Shown in pieces: positions 33,256 to 44,826 of a stretch of DNA of 64,000 nucleotides. The notes under the pieces are model-generated. The model was not told the DNA's origin. It was given only the letters and a program-made list of their open reading frames with translations, and made no database searches. Positions within the stretch are counted from its first letter, which is position 1; each line of letters opens with the position of its first letter. The position numbers and the translations under genes were made by a program. Source of the stretch: Dermatemys mawii. Its lineage: Eukaryota > Chordata > Testudines > Dermatemydidae. The DNA lies in the NCBI GenBank assembly GCA_007922305.1, contig ML677335.1, positions 38,508,642 through 38,572,641 on the forward strand, written 5' to 3'.

Positions 33256-33511
33256 CCCTGGGGCCTAATCCTGCAAACATTTATGAGTGTGCTTAATTTA
33301 TGTACACAAATAGAACCCTTGACTGTAAAGGTTTGGACAATTGGGACCTAAGTGGTTTAAGGAAATCAGCTTAGGTCCTGGGTCAGTAAAGCTCAAACAC
33401 ATGCTTAACTTTGAGAACATGCTTAGGTATTTTGCTGAATATGGATAGACTTAATCAAGTGCTTGAAAGTCAAACACATGCTTAAGTGCTTTGCTGAATA
33501 GGATCCTTATT
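33256..33511. repeat. Double palindromic element, CATGCTTAA type
   Basis: GGGGCCTAATCCTGCAAAC opens the stretch. ACACATGCTTAACTTTGAG and ACACATGCTTAAGTGC follow, with TTTGCTGAATATGG and TTTGCTGAATAGG as repeated ends. Two related copies appear to lie head to tail. Confidence 0.6.
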
Positions 33512-34720
33512 GTAAACTGATAGCATAAAAGAACAGAATTATACCATCTTTCACTTGTGCCTGCAAACCTCTAACAGATTCCTTAGAAATGTGTAAGATG
33601 GCATATAATGCATTTAATACCCTTCCTTAAAATTACTTCACCCTTTCGCCTACTGCTGTATTAATATACTGTATATTCTATGAGAAAAGAGAAGGCACAT
33701 CATCTCTTATCTAACAGAAGAGGATTAAGATTTTGGACACAACTCTGTTTCAGCATTTTCTGCATAGCAGATCACCCTCAACTCCCTCTGAGGTCAATGG
33801 GAGTTGAGGAGACTGAGTCACTCATGGTAGGTACTCAGCACTGTGTAGTATTAGGTCTCAGGAACAAGCATGTCTAGCTGATGCTTTTAACCACAGAAGC
33901 TCCCCAGGAGTTAGATTTAGGTCAGGGTCAAGAGGAAGAAAGGAAGTCAGCCAGATCTCTCAGCGAAGCAGAATCTGAACAAAATTCGACACTCTTCCTG
34001 GAATATGTTTGACCCGTCACTAAATACTAGGAAGTCACACTTTGAAGTTTTGGCAGTTCTTACAGAAACCTTCAATGGCTGACACAGTCAAGATACTGGG
34101 TCTCTAGGAATGGAGGAAATGCTATGATTTAAAAATTATATAGTGCTGGAACAATTGATCATTCTGAGTTGTGCTCCCAGAGGAATATGGTCTCTGGCTG
34201 AATAGTTTAATCATAGGTTTAATTTACATGATATTCCTGACAAAGATGGAATAGGATGCAGTAATTTAAAGAGGTATATCTAAACATTTTGTTTTCAGTT
34301 AATCAGTTGTAGTTCGTGACAAATAGGAAACATTGATATTGTGCTATAATATCATGTGCATTTTTGTATTTCTCGGAGAAATAACTAATTATAAAATGAA
34401 TATATACTGTGTGAATAGAGTTGTAGCCAGATATATGATACATAACACATAGGGCAGATTTCCAAAGGAGATTAGCACCCAATCACTCCCATTTTGGTAC
34501 CCAAGTACAACTTTGTCTAGTTTAGGATAAAAAGTGTGCTGTTGGTATGTTTTAATATTTTTTAACCTCTAGAAGTGAACCTAGTCTTTAACTCAATCAG
34601 CTTAGCACACGTTAAAATATACACTGCCTTTATCTATACTAGACTTTTCAACTATGTTAAACATGCAGGCTAGCATATACTAACAGCCTACCTTTAGGGC
34701 CTAGTCTGTGTAAGGCCTAA
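33512..34720. other. No gene; weak palindromic arm near 34453-34506
   Basis: GGCAGATTTCCAAAGG and CACTCCCATTTTGGTACCC resemble one side of the GAAAATC-type foldback. No exon is supported elsewhere. Confidence 0.45.
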
Positions 34721-34948
34721 GTGGCTAAGCTTTTAGAACAATCCAGCTCTTCATTTAGGCACAAAAATGAAGTGGCCAAAATTTCAGAATGTCTACGCAT
34801 CCAGCAGCTTCCACTGTTCTGGATGGGAGCTGCTAGGTGTCAGAAACTTAAATATCTGGCCAATGCAGAATTAGAAGACAAGGACTACATCAAGGCAGAA
34901 TTTTTAAAAAATCAGGACTCACAAAAGTTAAACCCTGTCTCCTGGGTG

Positions 34949-34970
34949 AACTACATGTCCCATGATGCAG
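34949..34970 (+). promoter_or_regulatory. ZNF143/THAP11-like motif
   Basis: AACTACATGTCCCATGATGC resembles the vertebrate ZNF143/Staf motif (ACTACAATTCCCAGCATGC type) with a few mismatches. No transcription start, CpG-rich context or first exon is seen nearby, so it may simply be part of a dispersed repeat. Confidence 0.3.
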
Positions 34971-35139
34971 CCATGTGGCTCAGGAAGAGGGGAGACCTTG
35001 ATGCATCTTGGGAATCTCTGGCCATGAATCAACGTGTAAGATACAGTTTGGCTGAGGAATCCAATCTATAGTAGAGAACATGAGCATGAGGTCACCAATT
35101 AATTCCCATGAAACATCACAGAGGCATTTGCAAATAAAA

Positions 35140-35290
35140 ATATTTCAATTTTCATGCATTCAATTTTTCAATAAAAAGTCAAAATTTTCCATGGAGAACA
35201 GAGTCATTTTGTGAAAAATGACATGTTGTGGGGAAAACAGAATTTCCCATTAAAAGAACAGTTTGATAGAAAATTTGTGACCAACCCTAA
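35140..35290. repeat. AT-rich dispersed repeat
   Basis: TTTTCAATAAAAAGTCAAAA and TTTTGTGAAAAATGACATG lead to a TTTGTGACCAACCCTAAATG end. It is similar in style to the stretches at 9591, 22380 and 59830. Confidence 0.45.
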
Positions 35291-36427
35291 ATGATGGGCA
35301 TTTCGATTAGGTCTATCCGAGTACAGAGCAATATACTAGGCTGCAAGAGCCAGCAGCTTACTTGTTCTGGATGGCTCCTGAGGGAACAGAACAGTAAGAT
35401 CCTAAGGAGACAGCGTTGGGGAAGAGGTTGTTTAAGTTCTCTTCTTGAAGATTAGAGAGCCTCTTGGCAGCAGCTGTCCTTGTCGGTGAGAGAGGGAGAT
35501 GGAAAGCATTCTTATAAAAATATTTTTTTCTTCTTAGAAGTAATAATATTCCCAGTGTTTATGCAGATTAATTTTAAATGAGGATGTGTAACTATAAGAT
35601 TCGGTGCTTGCACTAAGGAACTGTTAGAACATGTATATTTAATTTACATAAACTCATTTATGCTAATTTAATTAGTTATTTGTTTTGTTCTTGATTCACC
35701 ACTGAACTGTGAGATGCCCTCTGTCACAGATCGTCAGAGAATGGGGTTGGGGATAGATAGAGAAAGGGACATCAACTGAACACACCTCCAGATGGGAGAA
35801 TGAATAGAACCCTGGTTCCAACAGACAGACAAACATTTGTAATCTCCCAGGCCAGAATCTCAGAGGGAGCATTTCAATGATTCTTCCCACTCACAAGAAA
35901 TATTGGGAAAAAAACTCTTCCCATCTCTATTCCCACCAGCACATTCCATATTCAAGCCTGATAACATCAGTCAGTCTTCATGGCCCATTTAAGTCTTTAC
36001 TGCTCTACTGAGTCTGCCAGCAGGGATGCCAGCTGAGGAGTGGTGGTTTTTAAAGATGAGACTATTAAGCCATGTTTTATTAAAGACTTCTCAATGCAAA
36101 CAGTATGAAATCACTTAAAAAGTGGAAATCTGACAGAAAACAGAACCAAATATTCTGAGTCAGGAATATCCCAGGTAGCCTCAGTCAATACATGTACAGC
36201 ACAGATTTTGATACAGATTTTCAGTTATACTCTTTTCCACATATGCAAAACCGCAAAGTGCAAACCACCACTGGTTGGCATGACTACATGTGCTATGTTT
36301 ATGGGTGGCACATCTACAGGCTCCTTGGCATGAAAGAACCAGTGTCCAAGCTGATCCTTCAATTTGTGTGAGCATATTGTGGTCTGGCTACTGGAAAATT
36401 GGACCCAATATGTTCCTATGGTACCGA
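35291..36427. other. No gene seen
   Basis: Mixed sequence with no supported exon. The CR1 fragment begins at 36428. Confidence 0.5.
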
Positions 36428-37034
36428 GGATATCTCAAAAAGGATATACTGGCATTAGAAAAGATTCAGAGAAGGGCAACTAAAATGATTAGGGGTTTGG
36501 AACAGGTCCCATAGGAGGAGAGACTAAAGAGGCGAGGACTTTTCAGGTTGGAAAAGAGGAGACTAAGGGGGAATCTGATAGAGGTATATAAAATTATGAG
36601 TGGTGTGGAGAAAGTGAATAAGGAAAAGTTATTTATTTGTTCCCATAATAGAAGAACTAGGGGACACCAACTGAAATTAATGGGCAGCAGGTTTAAAACA
36701 AATAAAAGGAAATTCTTCTTCACACTGCACACAGTCGACCTGTGAAACTCCTTGCCAGAGGAGGTTGTAAAGGCTAGGAATATAACAGGGTTTAAAAGAG
36801 AACTGGATAAATTCAGGCAGGTTAAGCCCACTAATGGCTGTTAGCCAGGATGGGTAAGGAACGGAATCCCTAGACTCTGTTTGTCAGAGGGTGGTGATGG
36901 ATGGCAGGAGAAAAATCACTTGATCATTGCCTGTTTGGTTCACTCACTCCTGGCATTGGCCACTGTTGGTAGACAGGATACTGGGCTGGATGGAGCGTTG
37001 GTCTGACCCAGTACGACCAGTCTTATGTTCTTAT
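36428..37034 (+). mobile_element. CR1 LINE 3' fragment, plus strand
   Basis: It aligns with 57141-57757 over its full length, from ATCTCAAAAAGGATATACTGG to the terminal CTTATGTTCTTAT. It contains the last part of the ORF2 C-terminus followed by the 3' UTR. It is the same subfamily as the 56.5 kb and 0.7 kb copies. The 5' truncation lies downstream of the reverse-transcriptase core. Confidence 0.95.
36430..36745 (+). pseudogene. CR1 ORF2 C-terminal remnant
   Basis: The frame reads KKDILALEKIQRRATKMIRG and runs on as KMIRGLEQVP. A TAG at 36512-36514 then interrupts it. The frame resumes in phase (MEKRRLRGNLIEVYKIMSG) and meets a TGA at 36743-36745 where the 57 kb copy has a Trp codon. There is an extra Phe codon relative to that copy. 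Two in-frame stops and the missing catalytic region make it non-functional. Confidence 0.9.
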
Positions 37035-37640
37035 ATCTAAAATGATTGTGGTGGGGGAGGAGGAAAACAATAAACAAGCAGAGATAGAGAGAACATTATC
37101 CTAACAATATCCCATTGACAGGGGATGGGATGGAGCAGGCATTTAGCAGTAGACTATGGAGCCTTTCGTTAATAGTGATTATTAATCCAGCCCAGATGGT
37201 AGTGAACAAAAATTATCATTTGAGGGTTGTTCAATAACCTACGTGACACAAGTGGGGAGCCTGACTCCAGTCCCATCCACATCCAAGAGTCCATCCACAT
37301 CAAACATCTCACAATCGGTACTCACCAAAAAGACTTAATAGGCATGGAGGATGAATTACTCTCACCCCAAAATGTGAGGTTACAGAACAAGGTGGAGGTC
37401 ATAGGGCAATGCGAGGAAATTTTGCAGGGCAAGCTCCTGTTTAGCAGATAAACTGAAAACTTCACATCCAATTCAGCACCTTTCCCACTAGTAGATTCAC
37501 TCTTAAAAATATGTATATTGTTTAATGATCTTAAAGTGTTGTGAAATATTTGGAACATTAAAAAAACATGGAGCCCAAGACTAGCTGCACTGTCTTGTGT
37601 TTTCCCAACTCATATTCAGCATACAAGAAAACACATCTTT
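37035..37640. other. No gene seen
   Basis: Sequence between a CR1 3' end and a MITE. No exon or repeat is supported. Confidence 0.5.
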
Positions 37641-37895
37641 TGGGTATATCTACACTGCATCAGGGAGTGAGTGTCCAAGCCCAGGTCCACAACCTTATGC
37701 TGACATGCTAAAAACAGCTGTGTGGATGCCATTTTGAGATTGTGACTCCAGCTGGAGTTTGGGCCCTCAAGCCCCCACCCAAATTTGAGACCCCGAGCCA
37801 GGATGCCTACAGAGCTATTTTTAGCATGCCAGCCCCATCCTTTCTATCACAACTTTGTGGATGTGGTGGGAGCTCTCAGATGCAGTGTAGACACA
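37641..37895. mobile_element. TIR element, TATCTACACTGCA type
   Basis: TGGGTATATCTACACTGCATC at the left and GATGCAGTGTAGACACA at the right are inverted repeats. The interior has CCAAGCCCAGG and AGCTGGAGTTTGGGC blocks typical of this MITE group. Frames inside are not credible genes. Confidence 0.8.
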
Positions 37896-38044
37896 CTCTT
37901 TGTTTCCCAAAGCCTTATCAAACCTTACTCAGCCCTATCAAGTTTCACAGTGACACACACCACTTCCTTTGACAGCTACCCTTCAGTAGTATACCCATCC
38001 CTGCCGCCATAATCTCTATTCCTCCTTCATTCAGTTGACTGGCT

Positions 38045-38142
38045 TGCCCACAAAAGCTTATGCTGAAATAAAGTGGTTAGTCTCTAAGGTGCTACAAAGT
38101 CTTCCTCGTCTTATTTACGGATACAGACTAACACGGCTGCTA
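38045..38142 (-). repeat. Dispersed repeat, copy 2 of 2
   Basis: The reverse complement of 9090-9218: TGCCCACAAAAGCTTATGC, TAAAGTGGTTAGTCTCTAAG and ATACAGACTAACACGGCTGC. It is better preserved than the 9.1 kb copy at its GTGTTAGTCTGTAT end. Confidence 0.8.
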
Positions 38143-38607
38143 ATCTTAAACCTGTCTTTCTACAGGCACTTTGTCACAGAGCCAGCATGTGATCAGAGAC
38201 TTGAAATATTTCATCCCACCCTATCCAAAGGTTCCCCTGAGATCACACATTTTTTAGCATAGGTAGTGGATGAAGTCAGTCTTTCAGAATTTGGGTCGCA
38301 ACTGTCTCTTATCTTCCAAGCATGGTCTTAAAGTCTCCAATGGATCATTCCTTTTAAAACCCGTGTTTTAGCAGAGAAAGGAGAATGGAGATTATTAGTC
38401 ATGATTTCGGGAAGGGGAGACCCATCCCCCCATTTCTCCTCTGGCAATGCTTCTGGGACCATCCAAAGCCACATTGTTCAGCTAATGCACCCCAACCTCA
38501 ATGTGCAACAGCCCAAAATATGCTCCAGTCCTAAGGAGATCTGGCCAAACACATTACATGGGTGGGCTTATTGAGTGAGAATGCTAAATTTATTGCAATT
38601 GTGTTGT

Positions 38608-38672
38608 AAAGCAGATTCAAACCTAAGTCTCTAGCTGAGCGAGGCTGATGCATTAACCCACAATGCCCACTT
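38608..38672 (-). mobile_element. tRNA-derived SINE head, minus strand
   Basis: On the minus strand, GTGGGTTAATGCATCAGCC resembles an A box region, and AGGTTTGAATCTGC about 35 bp on resembles a B box. It is probably a MIR-type or related SINE head. The body is not clearly preserved. Confidence 0.5.
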
Positions 38673-41600
38673 GACTCTCTCCTAAGGATCACGATAGATT
38701 TCTTTTAATCTGCAGAAGAAAATAAATTGCTGGAGGGGGAAAAAAAAAGATTTGGGCTCTTTAAAGACTAATCACTCTCAGACACTGTATGGCAAACAGC
38801 GAGATTCAGACTGAATCCTTTTACAGCATTACTCATGACAGTTTACAACCCAGACTATTAAACATTCATCAATAAAAATTTAACATCTCATCTTCCCTTT
38901 GATATCTTCAACTGCTCCCTACATAAGACAACAAGGCGGCTTTCCACAGCTCAGTGTGATGGCAGGACATCAAAGGAGCCTCCACAGCTAGCCTGCTCCG
39001 AACAGTTTCTTGTATTTAGAAAGTAGAGATGTCACATGGGAGGGGAGAGAGTAACACAGGAGCTTCTCTCGGGCTTGAATATATATAATCCCTCCCAAGC
39101 GATGCAGTATGCCCACATTGTGTCTGTACTGCAAGTCACAATATATGTTTCTCCTGTTAAGTATCCTGCAGACCAACAGCAGCAGAAAAAGAGCAGTTAA
39201 ACAGTGTGTGCTATTGAGCTGCTGGAAAACTGGAGAGGATTTTATCTAAAAACGGAAGGATTTTGTTCCATCTATTAACTCAACCATTTGCTATGGCTGC
39301 TGTTCACGAGGGGATGAATAAAACAAGATCTTGTAAACAAATAAATCTCTTTGTTTTCTTGCTGCCTAAGGAAGGTGAGTTCACGTGATTCCTCACCGTT
39401 AAAACAAGCAGACAGGGAATATCCAGAGTTTGAGAGGTTCAGTTGGGATTAGCACTCCAAGAAGTCATATGCTGAGCCACATGATCTGTATGTTTAGATC
39501 CTGAAAATTAACCTGGAAATTTCAAGATCACAGGATAATATGCAGAAGACTATGGGCATCTTCTCTTATTGCACTGCAAACACATCCTTCTCTTGTGATG
39601 TTTTGCTGCTCCTGTTTCTACTTCATGATAAGTTTAGTTTGGAGCTGAACAAGGAAAGAGGGTGTTTTTTTTTTTTTCAAAAAAATTGATCTCTTTTTAA
39701 CCGTCGTTCTAAGGTTTTTGATGTGTAGGGAAAGGAGCAGAAGTATGTTGAAAGGTTCTTTGGAACAATGTCATTCTTCAGCAGGAAATAAACATTTGGG
39801 TAGTCGTGATGTACCTCTTTGAAAAACTTCTCTTCCATCTCTTCCCACGTTCCCTCAATCCATGCTCATTTTAAAGCTCTTAGAAAATGTCTTTTTAATA
39901 GGTGGATAAGGTTGCATTGAATCTATTCCTTTTCTCTGGAATTAAAGAGCTGTTGTGTCTACACTGGACAGAACAGCTAGAAGGGCTTTGCCCCTAAACT
40001 TGATCATGTTTGACCATCCATCCCATAACGAATCTGTTCTTGCGAGACAGAGAAGCTATGCTCAATTAGTTGACCTGGTTTTTGTTTAGTTTTTAGTGAT
40101 CCCCAATTTAAAAAACAACTACCAATATTTGACAGTAATGGTCCAAAGCCCTATAGTAACATTCTTGTCATATACTCTGTTCTCCAATACTTATTCAGGC
40201 AAACTTTCCATTAACAATTAAAGACTCTTTATTATCCTCTATATAGGAATAAACCATCTCAGAGAGAGAAAATTCAATTTTAACTTTCAAAACTTTTCAT
40301 TTTTCCATTTGAGGTGTGGAGTTTGGGTCTGTGAGCATATGCACATGTACACTCCTACACACCCTGCTGATGAAAACTAGCTTCTCCTAGACAGCTAGTC
40401 CAATCATTTTGGATTAGCTTTGCTTTCTTCCATGCTGATGGAGCTACAGAAGCTGAAATGCAGAATAACTTTTGGGAAAGCCATTGTTCCATGGTTTCCA
40501 GATCAATCCCAAAATCTCATAAATCCCAAAATCTCATAAGATTCCCAACTCAATTTCTACAGACTTAAGATCTTTAAATAGTGGGGATAAGCATGTAGAC
40601 TTCTGGATTTGAGATGAATTTTCAACCCTCCATTCACTACTGTTCAGTAGGGATGGATCTGAGCTGTGGAATGCTGATGAAGATACAGATTTTGTATGTC
40701 CCTTAGTTTGTGATATTTGGATACATGCCCTCAGTTCTGGGCCATCTATACATTTTAGATTTGTCATTGGCTCTTCATCTGCAATCAGATACAAATACCT
40801 GAACAACAATGCTAAGGCCATAATCTATTATGTTTTTCCAAAGGCTGTGAGTGTTCAGATCTGAGATTCTCATTTGGAACCACACCTAACCTTGAGAGAA
40901 ATGAGGTGGATAACACTGACTGCTATAACTGGGAATTCATCCTTTTATCACAGTGCCATTGGAAGCATTAAATTTGGAACTGGAGGCCCTGTTTGATGGA
41001 CACAGCTCATATGATTTGTGTCAGCAAGTAATGGCTCTATAGTCACCAGTACATGAATCTGGGAGTTTCCTTGAAATAAACTTTCTTTATGTACAAATAG
41101 TTTCTTCTGCTAAGGCCCTTGTTTCACTAGGGACATTTTTCAAATATTTCCAACTGCTGCTAATGCTGGTTCAGCTCCACTGAGGTCAGCAATGTGGGGA
41201 GCCCCCGTCTGTAGAGCCGGCTGGCTGCCAACACTGTTTTAAGCACTGTTCTTACTGACACGGGGCTTGGAAGAACAGCAGCAGCTGGCAGACTGACTAT
41301 ACTCTGGTTCCCATTGTTGCCTAAAACTGTGGAGTTAATATAGAGGCTCATCAAGAATATCTTGCTTCTTACTTTCACATTGTATTATTATCCAAAGACT
41401 TCCACTTTGTGTTGTATAGACTCAAACTGCTCTAATTGCCTATCAATTGTGGCTGCTCACATGTTTTGCTGTAGCTTTTGTACTTTCTTTAGTCTCTCTT
41501 GTCTTCTAAACTCCCCCCGCACCCCAATCTTCTGTGCCTGGAACATTTAGCAGCTTACCAACAGTAAGATGAAAAAATTGCAGTTCTTTAGAACACAGAC

Positions 41601-42364
41601 ACAACATTCCTCTGCCTCTCTCACATGCCTTTGTCTCTCCTGCAGTATTTTGAGGACTTGTCTTTATACCCGCTTCCCAGTATTTTAAAATGACTAGTGA
41701 GTAGCAATGGTCTATGGTACCATTTCATAATGGAAGGGTGTCTCTTTCCTGGAATGAAGTATAACGTATGTTCTAGGCCAATCATTAATTAAAGAAAATT
41801 TAAGCAAGCTGAGGTTATACATTATCCCCTCACTTATTTCTTCTCACTTAAGAAACATTTGGCATGGCAGTTTTGGAAACTTTTCTGTATTCAGTTGTCC
41901 AGTATCTTTTCTAAAAGTCATTCGATTCGTCTAACATCTACCACAGTAAGGGGCTTTTCTTTTCCTTTTTTTGAATGTAGCTAAAGACTTTCCTTTGAGG
42001 AATGACTTCCAAACTTTATGAACCGGCTAACACAGGGCAAGCTGGAAAATGAAATGGCCTAAGCAGAGCCAGGGCTCTTGTTTGCCTTTGTGAGCCAAGA
42101 AGGAACAGAGCAGCCGAGAATTAACAAACACTATAGTTCAGTCCGAGGGCCGTATTCCAGCACTCAGTATGACCCCTCTGTGCTGCTCTAGTGGTGTAAA
42201 TGAGCTGTAAAAGCCAGTTCAGTTTTCCTGCTGAGCGCATGCCCCTGCTGGCATCCCCAAGGATTATACAGCCTTCACAGCTGGCTCTTGGCCACCTTCC
42301 ACTCTCAGCCCCCAGTATAAGGGACATGGCTGGAGTACTACTGCAGTTTGGTGATCTCCCCGAC
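38673..42364. other. Long stretch without a gene
   Basis: Mostly single-copy-looking, AT-rich sequence. A 17-bp unit is duplicated in tandem at 40505-40538. A poly-T/A stretch lies near 39667-39690. Several open frames of 60-95 codons on both strands have no splice or domain support. Confidence 0.5.
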
Positions 42365-43110
42365 CCAGGACCGGTGCAAGGATATTTTGTGCCCTAGGTA
42401 AAATGTCCACCTTGCGCCCCCCGCTTTCTTCCCCCCAGAACATCGCTTATTACAAACTTTCAAAATATTTTCAAAAATACACCCTTTTTTAGTCACGTAT
42501 ACTTCCTTCCTTCAGTCTTTCATATCAAAATCTACTACATTTTATTCTACCTTTAGAATATCCAATTATTGTTATTAATAACATTTATAAAATTAGAATG
42601 GTGGAAACTCCGTCATACAACAACTACTGACAATATCAATACAACAAATTTCAACAACCTACAGATGCATATTCACACATAAACATATCCACTCAAATAT
42701 TTAACATACACACACAATGGATACAGAGTATTAGCGAAATGATGCAGCAGCACTTGCCAGAGTCTTAGATCTGAAATAACTCAACAAAAATAGTTGGCCT
42801 CAGTCGACAACCTCCGAAAACTGGTAAATTTAGCATTATAAACAGCCATTCAGAACAGGTAATGGCAGCGTGTGACGAGAAAAATTACATCATTTCCACT
42901 TTGTACCGTAGTAAAGCAGTACGCTTATGCCCCAATGCAGAGCTGGCGTAGGCTATAGCAGCAATATATGAGAGAATGACAAGTTAAAATGCATGTTCAA
43001 CGATGTTCCTCTTTTCTTTATTCATTCTTTTTCCAGTAATAGTGTAAAAAAAAAATTGGGGCACCGATTTTGAATGCCCCCAAATCTTGGTGTCCTAGGC
43101 AGGAAAATGA
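42365..43110. mobile_element. Decayed DNA transposon, probable
   Basis: The left part reads GGACCGGTGCAAGGATATTT and CCTAGGTAAAATGTCCACC. The right part reads GGGGCACCGATTTTGAATGC, CCCCAAATCTTGGTG and TCCTAGGCAGGAAAA. A GTGCCCTAGG/GTGTCCTAGG motif sits at both ends in the same orientation around the CCTAGG palindrome. The 600 bp between them is AT-rich with no open frame. Superfamily and exact edges are uncertain. Confidence 0.5.
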
Positions 43111-44750
43111 GTGCTAATGGTTGGATTAAGGGACAGAGGCTAGCTAAGAGTTGCTCTCCAGATACATGTGGAATTCTGTGAATAATAATGTGAATAATCC
43201 CATTTGTTTCCATGTTGTGAAGTGGTACATTTGCATGAAGGAATGTCTCTGAATGACTCTGCTTTTATGAACTCTGGGAGCCCACAGGCAGGGTATTCCC
43301 ATCCTGGGGATTCTTTGGCAAAGGATTGGAGCCTTTTCCTTTCCCTTTCCCCCACAAGAGCTCTCCTATCTTCGTCACCCTTGTTTTTGTTCTCAGTGAC
43401 ATTTCCACTCCACCTTCCCCTTTGGCCACTATACATAAATTGTTCACTGGTTTAATTGGTTTTAAAACTAGTTACAGCTACGCATAGATAGACCCGGTTT
43501 AAGCAGTCTGAGTCATCTTTACTGAACCCATTTCAGGTGGTCTTGAAATACATTTAGTAAAAACGGTCAGGTCATTTTAAATCTCCTGAAATGGGGTCCA
43601 GATTATGGCATTAACCAGTGTGATCATCTGTGTAGCTGAATCCTTTTTAAAATGTGTTAGAAAATATTCCCCTTGTAGATCGGCCCTTGGACTCCTTCTT
43701 CCCTTTCTAGCTGTCATGGAGAGTGAAAGAAGAATGAAAAATAACAAACCTCCTCTTCCCCTTACCCCCTGCAGTCAGGTGGGGTAAGTGGCAGAGGGAA
43801 GGAGGATGGGACAATAATATATCAGATGGAGTTGCAGAAAACCTACCAGCTATTCTTGGCACAAAGTCCCAACATGATAGTGTGACTGAAATGTGATGTA
43901 TGTCAATACATGATGACGGAATATCAGCACCTCATGCCATGATTGTTCTGCATCTCTGTGATGTATCTTTCATACGTCTAATGACTGCGTTGCGGAGAAT
44001 GGAGTTCCCTGGCCTTCCGCTAGTCTTGACTTTAAAGTGGAACAACAGACACACTCCTGTAGCTGGCCCTGCTGCCATCCAGTGGCTTTGAAACAGCCAT
44101 GGTGAGAGTACATGAGCTACATTTTACTGCATTTATTGCTGAAATGCCTAACATTCTTGCCAGTTCAGTCTGTATTAGGCTTGTCTCTGAAACAGGAAAC
44201 AGGGCCTGACTTAATGATTCTGTCTCTTTGAGTGATTTTTTTCCTCTGATGCCAAGGTACAATATTTATGTTTTTCATGGCTGTAGGGGTTGTGCTTATT
44301 TTAATTCTTGGGTGCACATGCTGTTTGAGGACATTTACACTCTCTGAACAGAAATTATTTTGTGTAAAAAATGACTTCTCTCTAGGAGTCTTGCACTTCC
44401 CCTAGTTTCAGCCTTGCTCTCACAAAAATCAACCAGTAGGCTCATAACCATGCCCAACAGAAACTGCAGGAGCGACTTAAGTAGGCAGAATGCAGTTGGA
44501 ATTTGGCCAGGACACTGAGAAGAACACCTGTGCAAAGTGCCACAGGATCTTTAGTGACAACAATTTTTAGGGCCTCAGTTTTACATTTAATCTAAAAATC
44601 AGCAACTGGCAAACTTTTGCAACATCTAACACTCTGGAGAAAGAGTTCAGTAGCCATTCATAAGAAAGAGAACCAGCTGGTGCATCATCTCCTCCAAAAT
44701 CTAGACATTTCTTGGCAGTCTCTGAGCCAAGAGCTGGTCAGGCTTATTGG
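43111..44750. other. No gene seen
   Basis: Overlapping short frames on both strands near 43.1-43.5 kb have no support as genes. Confidence 0.5.
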
Positions 44751-44826
44751 TGGTTAGTGCACGAGAATGCTCATTACCTAAGGTTGTGTGGCACTGATTT
44801 AAGAAAACCTGGGTTTTACTTATTAA
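44751..44826 (+). mobile_element. Possible MIR head, plus strand
   Basis: GGTTAGTGCACGAGAATGC then AAACCTGGGTTTTACTT resembles a MIR or tRNA SINE head, with GGGTTTTA for the B box. It is too diverged for certainty. Confidence 0.35.

Noticed and set aside
34721..35071. 116-codon plus-strand frame
   Set aside because: It contains the ZNF143-like motif and repeat-like sequence, with no recognisable domain or splice sites.
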